Origin: Neurospora crassa OR74A
Lineage: Eukaryota > Ascomycota > Sordariomycetes > Sordariales > Sordariaceae
DNA length: 64,000 bases
Reading direction: 5' to 3'
NCBI RefSeq assembly: GCF_000182925.2
Contig: NC_026504.1
Location: 5,332,001 to 5,396,000, forward strand
The notes under the pieces are model-generated. The model had not been told where the DNA came from. It did not search any database and saw only the letters and a list, made by a program, of their open reading frames with translations. Numbering within the stretch: the first letter of the stretch is position 1; each line of letters starts with the position of its first letter. Below, one piece after another: positions 24,601 through 36,526 of the stretch. Both the position numbers and the translations under genes were made by a program.

Positions 24601-27138
24601 AGAACTTCTTTGAGGCATTGTTCTGATGTTGCATACCTTGCAATACATCGCGCACTTCTTTGGGCGTAGACTTGTCTCTGAGTGAGTCCATATATAACTG
24701 CGCCAAAAGGAACCTGGGGCAAAGTGATGAGCATGGTGCTAAACGTAAGACCATGATGACAACTTACATTCCGCGGGCGGCTTGTGATATCGTGTCTTTC
24801 ACCTCTTGCTGTAGAACCTCGTTGGCGCGGAGCGGCGATGAGACTGGCATTTTTGAAAAGCGCCCGTCCACGTATCTCCTCAGGTCATCCTGGTTGGCAG
24901 AAACTTCTACTTTGGCGGCATCGTCGAAGAATTGGCTAATGTCTGTAAGAAGTGGCCTTGAAGTGACGAATAGCTTAAGATTTGGGGAAGACTGTCCAAG
25001 ATTTCGAAGTCCGTCCACAAAAGCCGTCCGATGGTCTTCATCATCGAGCAATTCGTCAAGTGCGTCAACAATAACATAGACTCGAGTAAAGTGCTTGATG
25101 ACGTCCTTCAATGCCTGAGTTACTTCCTGGAGAGATGGTCTGGTGGACTTGGATGTGTGTTTCGCATGTAGTGCTCCAACACCAGGCGACAAAGATTCCT
25201 TTGAGAGGCACAACTGCTTTGTGAGACTGGACAGAAGTGTGAGGGCTGTTTGTTCGCCCTGGCGTCTGTAATCACAGTATATATAAGCAGCCTCAATTTC
25301 GCCGGCCAGAGAATGGGTAATATTCGTCACATCTTCAATGACGATGGAAGACAGAATTGTTTTCCCAGCCCCTGGGATGCCTTCACAGAACAGTACCTTC
25401 CGGTCCTCATCTCTCCATGTTTGGTACTTGGCCGAATTGAGGAACCACGTACCGGTGCCTCTTTGTTGCTTATCCCGAGAAAGGCTGTGTTGTGACCCAA
25501 AGTTTATCGGTGTGAGCCAGTCCAGTACATCCAGATCTTCTCGCCGCTGCAGTCCGCGTTTAAGGTAGTTTACATTCTCCGCCGTCTCCACAACCTTCTG
25601 CTTGACTAGGAAAGATGTTAGATGTGAAAGTAAAGTGTAAATCATAGATGATTGCAATCGTGGCTCTGCACGAAGACATGAAATAGTGACAATTATAAAA
25701 GATGCAAGGAGCAATTCAAATGAAATGGTGCCAATGACTATGCAAGTTCCACCTTTCTCGATTGGTGATGGAGATGTAGTGGAGGATTGGAGTCCGAGCA
25801 CAATGGTAAGGGTTCCTTGTCAGTATCTAAATCATATCCGCTTGGGTGCGGAAAGGAGGCGTCTCTAGTCCTGACGAGTATTGAAGCCAAGAACATTCAA
25901 CAAGAACGGTATAACCGACCTTCTTTGATGATATCGAATGCTGCTCGCTCTCCGTTCACATCCACCGGCCGCACCACGTGCAGAAGCTCCTTTGCATAGG
26001 CAGCCGCAACAGCGGCGGCGTGTCTCTGCCATCTCTTGTTTTTATGCGAGTCCGCATAATCACAAGTTCCCCGTATGACCAGACATGGGAAGTTGTTCAT
26101 CAACCCAGCGGCTTCCATCTCTATACAGAGAACATGGCCACCAAATTCAGCGTTAAGCTTATCACGAGAGAGCGCGTTCTTGATGACTTGATTACCCGAG
26201 ACTATCAATCCGTAGTGAATTCGCATCTTCCGTGCTGGTGGCTTTCTCTCGATGACCTTGGTGGAATCACAGAAGCGACAATCACCATCGTCTTCCTCGT
26301 CATCAAGCGCATCAGATTCCAGACCTAAAGCGCATAACTTATCCGAGTCATCTGGGCCAGGTTGAGCATGCTGAGTGTGCGGGAGTGATTGCGGTTGCGG
26401 GATATTGTGTTTCCATGACCCGAGGACAAAAAGTTGGAGTATGAATTTGAGAATCGAAAAGACTTTGAGTAAAAGCAGTCGCGGGTCTAGCCGTGATTCA
26501 TCGCTGCATGTGTGGTGGAGGTATTGAGACTGGAATAGTACGTCCTTGAGAGCCTCTGACCTCAGATACCTTGAAGCCATCATTGGCGAGTTGCTCTCTA
26601 GCTGTTTCAGAAACTCGGGGATTCGGGATGGTCGCCGCTCATGTTGTGCTTTGAGATTATTCACCGCTGTCAACAGAATATGAGGTGGTCTGTTCAACGA
26701 GCCAGTCCGTTCGAAGGATTCGTCCTCCTCTTTTGATCCTTGTATTGTCTTTCCCATGTCCCACTGAACCACGCCAGGATAATGATTTGACGGTACGGAG
26801 ACAACAACATCTCCCAGACGAACTTTGGGCGGCATGCCTCCACCGACACCGACCATCAACCCGAAGCGGATGGAGGGAAATGTAGATAACATTCGCTCTA
26901 CAACGGTGGTTGCTGCAGTTGTGCCAATTTCTCCCATCGGGAGACAAGTGATGACAATGTTGTGTTTCGCGATTGACCCGAGGGTGTATGAATTGGTATC
27001 ATTGGGTCTTTGCGTGAGAGGACTATGTTCGACGTCGAGCATCGCCGTTGCTGCTGCACTTTCATGGGCGAGTGCGCAGACCCATCCTATGGTGTAATCG
27101 CTATGTGACCTGGGGTTGTCGGTTTGTTCGGTCGCCAT
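21680..27138 (-). CDS. NLR-type protein: PNP_UDP - NACHT - ankyrin repeats
   Basis: Exons are 27138-25920, 25605-24768 and 24713-21680, giving 1696 residues. The second intron is a clear GTAAGT...CAG (54 nt) restoring ARG-MFLLAQLYMDSL. The first is 314 nt with a GTCGGT donor and CTAAC/TAG acceptor, in phase. Residues about 14-400 are a nucleoside phosphorylase-like PNP_UDP domain (start YTIGWVCALAHE; GNQVIKNA; IEMEAAGLMN; IRGTCDYADSHKNKRWQ). The NACHT domain follows, with Walker A GIPGAGKT at about 482-489 and Walker B VIVDALDE at about 582-590. A helical region comes next, then roughly sixteen ankyrin repeats to the C-terminus. In fungi this architecture belongs to STAND/NLR proteins, some of which control heterokaryon incompatibility or immunity-like responses. 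It appears intact. The PNP domain carries an unusual insert with a hydrophobic stretch (about 206-275). Specificity and partner are unknown; no HeLo or HET gene is adjacent. Confidence 0.92.
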
Positions 27139-28991
27139 TTCGAGGAAGGCCGGTCGGCCGATAGCGGAAGCGTGTTAAAGACGTAAATGAGGGAATAACC
27201 AAGAGAGACTACGATGTGAGGATGGTTGAGGATGTAAGAGCGTGACGGAGCCTGAACAAAAGACTTCTCAGAATCGGCGGGGTGATGAACTGAGAACGTA
27301 ACCCGAAAAGGCTCAGAGACTTCTGGAGAAGTGAGGCTGTAGCAAAAAGGAGTAGGTGTATCAGCTAATGCACAGCCATCTGTTAACAAGCCATCGCCAA
27401 GCGTTAACAAATTCGAGAGGATGCATACCTTGGGTGCAAGCTACTGCCCATTCGTCTCCATTCATGGCATATCGGCACAAATCGTTGGTCAAGCTGTCAA
27501 GTTGCTCCTTGCTCATAAGCATCATGAAACTTTCAGCTCGCGCAGCCTGATGGAGCCCAAAGTCTGCATCTGCACAGCCATGGCGTCTCGTCCGTGACAA
27601 AATTGATGAGACCTTTGCATTCTGATACCACCCGTTGTAGTTAAGAAAGGCCGTTGCAAAACTGCAATAGGGATTACAACCAATCGAAAACACATTAGCT
27701 CAAGTCCCGTTGGGATATTTCGATGCAGGAATTTCCTGGAATCTAGGCTCAAAGGTGTAGTAAAGACGCTTGGATGCGTAGTAAGAGTATACTATACCTA
27801 AGGGATATTGTCAAATGTCTCAATAATTTTGTCCAGGAGGAGGGCGTCTAGTTCTCATCGGCACTAGATAAGCGGGCAGTGGAGGATTCCCATTGGACAC
27901 TGCCGAGGGCTGTGTCTTGGGATGAAGAAGTGAGAACGCCACGATGTAGCGCCGGTAGAGCGAATCATACCAAGCCGAATGCTGTTAATGATGTAGGGTA
28001 GGTATTGACTTTGGGTCGTGTCGGTATCTTGCATGCTAATAAGCAAAACTTGGGCAAGGAATGAAGTGGTCAACTTTCATGGTGTAGAAAAGTGGAAAAA
28101 CCGGCGCTGGTGTAAAGTTGCGAGACAATGGTGATGTGCCTACCTACCTTATGCAATCTGATCAGCAATTGCCTTAAAGGGTCAGGTACGTACATTCGGA
28201 GATTGGGAGTCTTCAGTTCATACTGCGGTTTTACCCACCCACGGCTTTAAGGAGCGATGAGGAGCTTGGAGCCTTCTCTCCGTATCACTCAGAGCTGGAA
28301 AGTGAGCACAGTCTATCTTCCAGGCAGAACACTTGACGAAGAGATGAAACCCAAGAGGAAAGCGCATCTTGAAGAACTGGACTGCACCTAAAAGCACCCC
28401 GGCCGTGACTGGTACCTGACGCCCCCTTCCCCGCCGTTCGATGTTGAAAAGGCAAGAGAGATGTGTAGCAGAGAAAATCAACAAGGAGGAAACTTCATTT
28501 TTGACTCAAGACACCTTCCTTCCCGGGCAAAGAACTCGTCTGTTTGAGACAATGGAAACTCAAGAACGGAGAGTATGGAGATTAGGGGGCTGGAAAAAGA
28601 CTTAGCGGATGATATACCTCTGACTGTTCTTCAAGTGTTCGTTATGTCTTCCTCACACCCATCTAGTAACACAGGATCGATATCAAAGATAAAAGGGGCC
28701 ACCTCCTTATGTGACGACCCGAGTGGTCCTTTGCGAGGAGTCCCGCAATTATGTGAAATGCAAGCGAGCCAGCCCCTCTCCCGAGAAAAGGCGACTGCCC
28801 TGGTATTTTCGTGCCTCCTTCCTCAACCGTCACCTCAGCCGTCCCATCATCCACCCGTTCACCTATTCACTCCACAAGGCGCAAGCCCCTTATAACATCA
28901 ACATGTTCTCGATGTCGACCGTCTCGCCCGCTCGACTTCGCTGTTCATCTAAATAAAACAAAACGTCGTTTAGAGGTAGCTTGCAAATCTC
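27139..28991. other. Intergenic upstream of the NLR, with repeat copy B
   Basis: No complete gene is supported. A 110-codon minus-strand frame at 27361-27693 lies largely inside repeat copy B. The right part is the 3' flank of the Ran-binding gene. Confidence 0.5.
27457..27831 (-). repeat. Dispersed repeat, copy B (longest copy)
   Basis: On the minus strand it runs from CAAAATTATTGAG at 27831 to the GATATGCCATGAATGG block near 27457. Its 5' half matches copies A and C, the middle (GCAAAGG...TCATCAATTTTGTCACGGACGAG) matches copy C, and the 3' end matches copy A. It ends about 320 bp upstream of the NLR start codon, in the same orientation as the gene. A continuous frame, with residues such as SSILSRTRR and LTNDLCRYAMN, suggests it may derive from a coding exon. 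Confidence 0.8.
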
Positions 28992-30700
28992 TTACTCATC
29001 GGAAAGCTCCTTCTGTATAAGATCCATAAGGTCTTTGAAGGCAGTAGCGTTGGCCTCGCTCAACTGTACGCGGTCCTTGTCAGCAGCTTGAGACTATTTC
29101 CGGAAGACGTTCAGACATACCTTGACCTGCACCTGTCTCGGCTCCGTGCCCTCAAACGCCGTAAACAGGACATATGCCGCCTTGAGCTTCTTAGTCACGG
29201 CGAACGTCATGGCCGGTACGATGGCTGTGTTGAGAATGACACGAAGGGTGTGGTCTTGGCGCATGACGAGACGGACACTCTTCCGGCCGCCACCGCTGCC
29301 GGCCTCTCCGTCACCGCTGTCCTCCACCAGTGCCGAGGCGTCAAAAGAAGTCGCGTCCCAGTTGCCGTTGTGATCTCGCTTGACGCTCGCTTTGGGCACA
29401 TTGACCTTGAGCATGCCAGCTCCCCTCTCCTTCCAGCCGACACCCTTCTCCATGACAAAGATCTTGGCGCGCACCGCTAGTAGCGTGGCGTCCTCACCCT
29501 CGCCGTCATCGACAACAACTGATCATAGGTTAGCATTGCCGCATAGGACAAAGCAACGTAAGAATCCCAGATCATGAAACTTACCCTTGCGCAGCTTCAA
29601 CTTTTTCTCTTCCTCCGCCGCAGTCCTAGCCTCATCATTCTCACCCTCCTTGTCCTCATTTGCCCCCGCGTCCTCTTTCTCGTTACCGCCCTCCTCTTCA
29701 CTCTCCTCCGCGTCGCTCTCTGGCGCACCAAAAGGTTTGGCAGGCTTGCTGCTCATCAAAGTCTCACCGGGCTTACCACCGAAACTTGTAAGCTTAGCTC
29801 CACCCAGCGCGCTGCCTCCAAAGCCGCTAGAAAACCCGCCACCAAACACAGAGCCGGAGCTGGCGCTGTTAAAGCCAGCAAATGGCGAAGGTGCCGCAGC
29901 GGAGCTGCCGAAGCTAAGTTTGGGCGGCGTGGGAGCCGCTGCTGTGGTGGAAGCGCCGAGAGTGCCAAAAGGAGAGGCAGATCCGGAGTTCGTAGAGCCG
30001 AAAAGGCTGGGGGCTGCCGAGGCGCCTAGGGCGCCAAAGGGAGAGGTTGTAGAGCTGGCAAGCTTGGCGAAACCGGACTGGGCAAAGGCGGCGGATGATG
30101 TCTGGGGCTTTTCTTCGCTCGTGGGCTTGATTTCTGCTGCTGGCTCGGCGGGCTTCGAAGGAATCTCGGTCGTGGTTGTCGCGACGGATGCTGAGGAAGT
30201 AGTCTCCTGGTGACCATAGGGTTAGTCGAGGGCCCCAAATAGCATGTGTCGGCGAAATGTCCCACCTTTACTCCATCGTCCGACGCGGATGTCTCGTCAC
30301 GGGCGCGCTTCTTCTCCGGCTCGGACCTGTCTGTCCTACTTTGGGTCGCGGTGGGCTTGGCCTCCTCTGTGGAAGGCTGGTCCCCGGATTGAGCGTCGAT
30401 GGCGTCCTTGCTCTCTTCAAGCTCGTCGTGTGCTCGCTTCTTCTTGGGAGACGAAACCTGCTCCTTCATTTCGGTGTCCTTATCGTCACCAATTGCAGGC
30501 TCTGGGGTGGCCTTCCTTGAGCCGGCTGTAGGGGTGCCATTGTCTGATCCGCTATCTTGGGCTGCGGCGGCGCTTTGCTCGGAGATGGATGTGTGCTTGA
30601 GTTCGCGGCGGGCGGCCGTGGTCTCGGCGTCTTCCTTAGCGACTGGGGCGACGACGGGGTCCGCGGTGTCGGTTTGTTGGTTTTGCGTCGGGTCGGCCAT
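28992..30700 (-). CDS. Ran-binding domain protein with FG motifs (Yrb2/Nup50-like)
   Basis: Exons are 30700-30266, 30206-29585, 29518-29121 and 29063-28992, giving 508 residues with every phase closing. The N-terminal third is disordered and carries two basic clusters (KKKRAHDE, KKRARDE) likely to be nuclear localisation signals. Residues about 150-310 contain repeated SPFG, LFGS and SFGS motifs of the FG type. An acidic stretch follows, then a Ran-binding domain (about 355-485: AKIFVMEKGVGWKERGAGML...LRVILNT...VKLSEANATAF). Such proteins bind Ran-GTP and help nuclear export or nuclear-pore transport. The order of NLS, FG and C-terminal RanBD fits Yrb2/RanBP3 or Nup50/Nup2. I cannot decide which, so no symbol is given. 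Confidence 0.9.
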
Positions 30701-32465
30701 GATGTCAGAGGGTCTGATGGATCGCGAGATTGGTGATGTGGTCGTCAAGTGAGGAGGACCAATGGCCAAGCACACGATTGATGCTGTCTCGCGAGAATGG
30801 TGTTGCAGAGCGTACTGTACCGGGTGGGCTTGACGCGGGCGGTAGAGATCAGATACAGTAAGGTAGCAAGGGACAGAAACGAAGAGGTCTCTGTTCAGTT
30901 TCGAAAGAGTTTAGCAACAAGTACCAGACAAGAGCAAGAGCAGCGGAAGAAAAGTGGCAGAGACGGAGTTTGGTGCCAAGCGCATCTGAAATCGAACGAA
31001 CGTCTTGTCGAAAATGGGGTTAACCCAGGCTCAGCGGGGGCGGGTGGGTGGAAGTCCAGTGGAAGTGGAGATTACTTACCTACCTAGCACCTGTACAGGG
31101 CGAGGCGGGCAGTTGGGGCCCTCCGCGCGCTTCGCTACAGTGGTTGGTCACAATGTTTAATTCCACAACGGGCAGCTGTGGAAGTTGTGACGGGTTCAGA
31201 TTGGATTTGCACAATACAACCTGGAACCTGACTGGGAGCTCAACCGACCTGATAGAGGCACCAAAGTTGAACGGAAATTGTCGACATTCTCCATCACATT
31301 GATGGGCATGCTGTTCCAACACCTACATTGTCGACTTTCACAGGCAACACAACACTTCTTCGCTTCGCTACTAGGTGAATGAGCAGGGATCTGGACAATC
31401 CAACGTTGAAGCTTTTGGTCGCAAGGCCATCAAGCTTCCTGTCATCAACCGGTTCCGTCACAAAAGAATGTTTCGATCCACCCGCGGTAGAGCAAGACGG
31501 AATAGCTATTGTTGGGTGGAAACAGAAGCATCACCAAGTGGTCCAGTCAGAACTCAACCTCAATGCAAGCATCACTCTGCGTTGAGCGGGAACGCGGCTC
31601 GCCTCGGCACCTGCCATACAGCTGCGGGGAACCCTCTATCACGTCAAACAGTCAGTGCAGTGACACTGGACATTGACAGGGCAGAGGGATCCAATTATCA
31701 TAACAGCACTCCCGTCCTAGTCAAAATAGTTGAGACTGACATTATACCTTGGGTATACTCCTCCTATGTAGCCGATCTTAACTTGTAGGACAATTCCTGG
31801 ATAGAAATATCCAAATGAAACCCTAGCCACTGTCTTTTCGAATTGTTGTAATCCCCATCACGGTTTTGCAACCGACCAGTCTCCCCTAACTCAAACGACC
31901 GGTATTGTATTGCAAAGAAGTCATCGATTTTGTCATGGACGAGGCACTGTACCTGATATGGGATGCTGAGAGCCATTCCTCGGGCCCTCCTATCATAGAG
32001 GGAAAGCCCGACAGCTTTACAGAAACCACAGTGATTCCGATCAAAGCGGTGATGTGGCAGAACGAACATCTCGAGTTTCCCGCCTATGGATCAAACCGAT
32101 TGACCCCCACACAAGCCGTCTCTGAGACCACGATTCTCGTCCACTCTAGCCATCTCGGAATAGCGCCAAGCACCGAACCAAATATTGACTTCCGGATCAC
32201 AGGTTACCACAGCAACCGCGTTCGCTGGTGTGTCAAGACACGTTTGGAATTGAAAGCCGCGACACAAGTCATGCATATATATATACCCTTCTGGAAGATG
32301 AAGCAGCACCGACCTCACATTGCTGCACATGAGAAGCGCATCGCTTAATGTCCTATCCGCCCAAGCATTTCCCCAGCACTCATTACAGTCATTAAGCATT
32401 AAGGTAAGTACCCCAACCCATCAATACCCCCGAAGAACCCCGTGACCCAAGAAAGCGCCTCTTTG
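30701..32465. other. Intergenic with repeat copy C
   Basis: This is the 5' flank of the Ran-binding gene and the 3' flank of the membrane-protein gene. Frames at 31375-31788 and 31905-32348 overlap repeat copy C and have no recognised domain. Confidence 0.5.
31722..31945 (+). repeat. Dispersed repeat, copy C
   Basis: It starts CAAAATAGTTGAG and shares the blocks ACATTATACCTTGGGTATAC, ACAATTCCTGGAT, AAATATCC, TTGTAATCCCCAT and GGTTTTGCAAC with copies A and B. TTGCAAAG...TCATCGATTTTGTCATGGACGAG matches copy B only. Similarity stops after GACGAG, so this copy is truncated at its 3' end. Confidence 0.78.
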
Positions 32466-34761
32466 TTACCTTTGGCTTCTCAGATATTCCTCATACCGAG
32501 GTGGTAATAACCCTTCGTCATCGACAACCCCCCTCAGCCCTACCACTTCACCATAACTCGGCGGTGGAGGCGTCCCAGGTGACTGCCGCCTGGCATTTAC
32601 CGGCAGAGCCGCCTGAGGCCTTGGAGCCGCTTCTCGCCTCGCCCCAGCCCGAATCATATCCTCCACCAGATTCGCAGCTCTCATGAACGAGGCCAATTCA
32701 ATGCCAATAGACAAATCATCATCGCTATCCTCTCCACCGCTGTCTTCGCCACTGCTCTCCCCAACTTCTTCACCGCGCTCCTTTTCCCGCTCGTCTTCCG
32801 AGTCAACCAACGTTTCCTTCTCATCCCAAATCCTCTCATCATCAATAACGACTTGCTCAACAGGCTCATGTACCGTCTGGAGTTCCGACCCAGGTTCATA
32901 CCTCAACGCAAACCCATCCTCCGGCACCGCATGGTACTCGCAGTATCGCTGGTACTCCCTTTCTGATAACCTCTCTTTCTCCTGTCTCTCCTGTTTCTCC
33001 TGTTCCTCCATACACAGCTCTGACATCCCCTCATTCTTCTCCTCCAACGACCCCCTCTTCTCGGCCATTTCATCATTATCACCCTCACCTTCAAATTCCC
33101 CAGTCCCGATCACAGTCCCAGATTCATCTCGAGCTTGCAGCTGAGCAAAATATCTAGCCTTGCACTCTCCACAGCTTTCATCACTGCCGTAAAATCCGGG
33201 ACAAAGTGATTCTATCCCGACAGGCTCTCCCGCGCCACTTCCTTGGGCCAATCTTTTTCTTCGGCTGCGTACCCGATGGAGAGAGTGAAAAAAGCAGGCC
33301 AATATGAGGAGGGAGAGGAAGATGATGTAGGCGGCGAGGCGGATGGGCGAGAGATTGATCAGGTGCGCGTAAATAGAGGCGCGGAGGGAAGAAGGGCGGG
33401 AATTCAGGGTGGTTTGGTGGGCTGATCCGGGGCTTGAGTCCAAGAGCAAATCTGGGAATGGCAGACGAGCTGGTTTAGCTGGTCTATGATGCGGGAGTTC
33501 CCATGGCGGATGAGCAGACGGGCCTGGGGTGCTGGTGTTGTTTTCTCTCGGCGGGAGGTTTGCGCAAAGCGTTTCAAAGTGCTGTCTCCTCTCCTCGTAG
33601 TACTTCCTGTTCATGACCACCGGCTTTTGCGCATAGCCATGACCAACCACACCGGTACTGTCCCTTTCCTCAGCAGTAGCAATGCTTTTCTGATACTCCA
33701 AACACTTCACCTCCCTCTCAAACTCCTTCCTCTCCCTCTTCAATCTCTCCTCTCTACTTTCTCCTTTTCCCTCCATCTTCCCCACCGTATTCGCCTCTGT
33801 GTCTGCCTTCTCGTTTTCATCATCGAAAACAACCTCCCACCCCCCTGTCTTCCCCCTAACATCTCGAATCCTCGCATCAACACACCACCCCGCCACTCCA
33901 AACGCCCAGACTGGTTCCTCCTGTCTGAACCAGATCGTACAACTCAACTCTTCTTTCACCGGCTGTCCATCGACGGCTTGCAAAGTGAGGGTAACGGATT
34001 GTGATCGTTGTTGGGTGGGATTTACTTGCGCTTTCACATCAACCTCCTTGTTTTTGTTTTCGGAGTTACCGTTAGGGAGGGAATCGTCGCCGCCGCCAGG
34101 GAAGCAACGCGATTCCCAAGTAAGATCCACCTTGATATCATTATCCAGCACAAACGACCCGTCTTCGTTCGGTGGAGAAAGCAAAGGTTGGTTGTTGATG
34201 GTGATGTTGGGGGAGGCGCAACTGTAATCGCTGCTGCCGATGGGGAGATTGGTGACAGAGGGGTTGACTTCGAGGCGGAAACCCTGTTTTTTTGATGATC
34301 ACCTCTAGTCAGCCAAACACACGTGGAGGTTTTTTCTTCTTTGTTTTTTTTTCTTTTTTTTCCTCCTTTCAATTTCTTTTTCTGAATTTTCTTCAAAAGA
34401 AAAAAAAGAAGAGGGAATGGCATGGATAAGAAGTCAAACGCACAAGGAAAAGAAAGGTAAACAAAATAAAATACAACATACCAAATCCTGACCATAACCA
34501 TAAGACCGCGGAGTGGGGTGCATAAACTGTATATACAGCGACTGCGGGTTGGGAACAGTTGCTGCTGCGGGTGCTACTGGGGCGACATCTAAAGACCAGT
34601 CAGTCAGTCAGTCAATCAATCCATCTTACCAACACCACTCAATTAATCTCAAATATAGGTACCTAGGTAAAGTTCAAATTTCACATACCCTCTAATCCCA
34701 AAACCACACGTCCATAAGCCAGCGCGAACAACGCCGCTGTGTGTTTTGAGCCGTGCATCAT
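32466..34761 (-). CDS. Type I membrane protein with cytosolic PPxY motifs
   Basis: Exons are 34761-34689, 34588-34482 and 34283-32466, giving 665 residues. Introns are GTATGT...TAG and GTATGT...CAG and their phases agree. A signal peptide (about residues 1-22) is followed by a lumenal or extracellular region of about 350 residues with a few cysteines. One membrane span lies at about 375-395 (LAAYIIFLSLLILACFF), followed by Arg/Lys-rich residues, and then a long acidic and Glu-rich tail. The tail ends with two PPxY motifs, PPSY and PPRY, which bind WW domains of Nedd4/Rsp5-type ubiquitin ligases. I do not recognise the lumenal domain. A role in ubiquitin-dependent sorting is an inference from the motifs only. 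Confidence 0.78.
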
Positions 34762-35104
34762 CGCTTCCTTGGTGATGCCCTGCTACGGCCGAGTGTCCAA
34801 CGCCGAAGGCCGGGCGGGTGTGGTCGCGAACTGCACTGCCGTGAGGTCCAGTGGTGTTTGGTTGGTACGGTGGCCTAAATCCCCCTTGACTGACCCGATT
34901 GACCTTGACCTTGACCCCGGTGCGGCGCGGCGCGGCGCGGAACGCTGTGATCCGGGAATGAATGGCACGAGACGTCTACAGCCAATGTACCGATTACCGT
35001 GCCGTGCGACACGGAACCGATTAGTGTAGATGCCTGGGTCCCGGATGTCGTAGGGTAGGTACGGCGGGACGTAGGCAGGTGAGAAAAGGCTTCCAACGAA
35101 CCGA

Positions 35105-35144
<40 letters not shown>

Positions 35145-36526
35145 GAACCTAATGAAAGTGGCGATGCACCGTCCGTCTCCAGGGGCAAGTTCTCCAGTAT
35201 CGTGTATCGTATATCGTCGGGTATTGTTGGCCTACGTAGTCAAGTCAAGTCAAGTCCAGGGCAGTCCAGCGTCGTCGTCACCTGGTGGAAAGTGGAAATC
35301 CTCAAAGTCCTGCTGGCCCAACAAACAAAAGGTTGCCTGACCTCTCTGACTCAAACTTAAACGAAGACTACCGAGTTCAGGTAAAGATAAAAAAGGACAG
35401 ATGGCCCGCCTGCCCCTCTCCAGACAAGACAACACGGTTTTCTTAACATACTGCCCTTAGATTAAACTACTACAGTACTCAGAAGAATAACACAATATCC
35501 CTACCTACCAACTGAACCCCCTCATGATCACCAGGCAGCCGTTTAGTTTACATACCCAGTCTCCATTAGTTCACCGAGAGGCCGCCGGCTGGGCTGAACC
35601 TAAGTAACGCAACCAACCAATCAGCTTACACGGAACCGAGCCGAAAAGAAGAAAGGGAAAAGAAAAAAAAAAAGTGGGAAGCTTACGAACGACGGGGGGC
35701 GTCGCTTAGCTCGCTTAGCTTAGCTCGGTCTGGGGGAGGGGTTTCATTCGGTTTGAAAAAGGTGAGGTGAGGGGGCACACTACTAAAAGATGACAGCATC
35801 ACTTTTGTTTCTGACAAGTTATTGAACGTTAAAAGTTGAATGTAAGGTTGAAGGTAAGGTGAGCAATTATAATGTGAAGACTGGGTGGGGTTTCGTTTGT
35901 TCTACAGGTATGATCGATCATCTATAGATTATTTGTTGTATCTCCCAGTGGCATTTTTGTATAAATGTTCTTGAAGTATTGACGAAGTGGAGGAAGTTCA
36001 GGGAAGATAATTTCTACGTAACGAAATATGCACGGCAGGATAAAAGATGGTTTGCCTAAGAATATAAGTCATACAATCCTTTTCTTTGGGTCAAAGTGAT
36101 ACCAGAAAGTGTCAATGTCCGGCTATGTGGGAAAAAAGACAAAATCATCGCAAGCAAGGCTGGAAAGCAGCGACCAAACAAGCAGATAACGAGCACCAGC
36201 AAAAAAAAAAAGAACGACAAATATATTATACAAGCCCTGGAACGTCATTTTGCACTTTATGTGCAATTCTTGCTCTGCAACGCAACCTCTTCTTATCCGT
36301 TCGATCCAGTTAACTTCCCAGTCTCATTGATCTGTCTAGTGGCCTTGAGAACCATATTTGGTTTATTCACCAAAAGCCTGAAAGCCCAATCATGATGAAC
36401 CAACGATCCATGTGTCTGTTCCCTTTGCCTTCGTTGTATGTATGTGTATTTGAGCCGATCCTGTAATACACAACTGTACAATCGAGCCACCCGCAATTCA
36501 ACATGCCATGACCGCTCCGACCAGGC
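34762..36526. other. Intergenic
   Basis: No gene is supported. It contains a (GAC)n tract, short TACCTACC tracts and A-rich runs. Positions 35030-35090 carry TAGGTAGG units. The right end is the 3' flank of the RING gene. Confidence 0.5.
35105..35143. repeat. (GAC)n trinucleotide repeat
   Basis: About twelve to thirteen pure GAC units lie in non-coding sequence, 0.35 kb upstream of the membrane-protein gene. Confidence 0.95.
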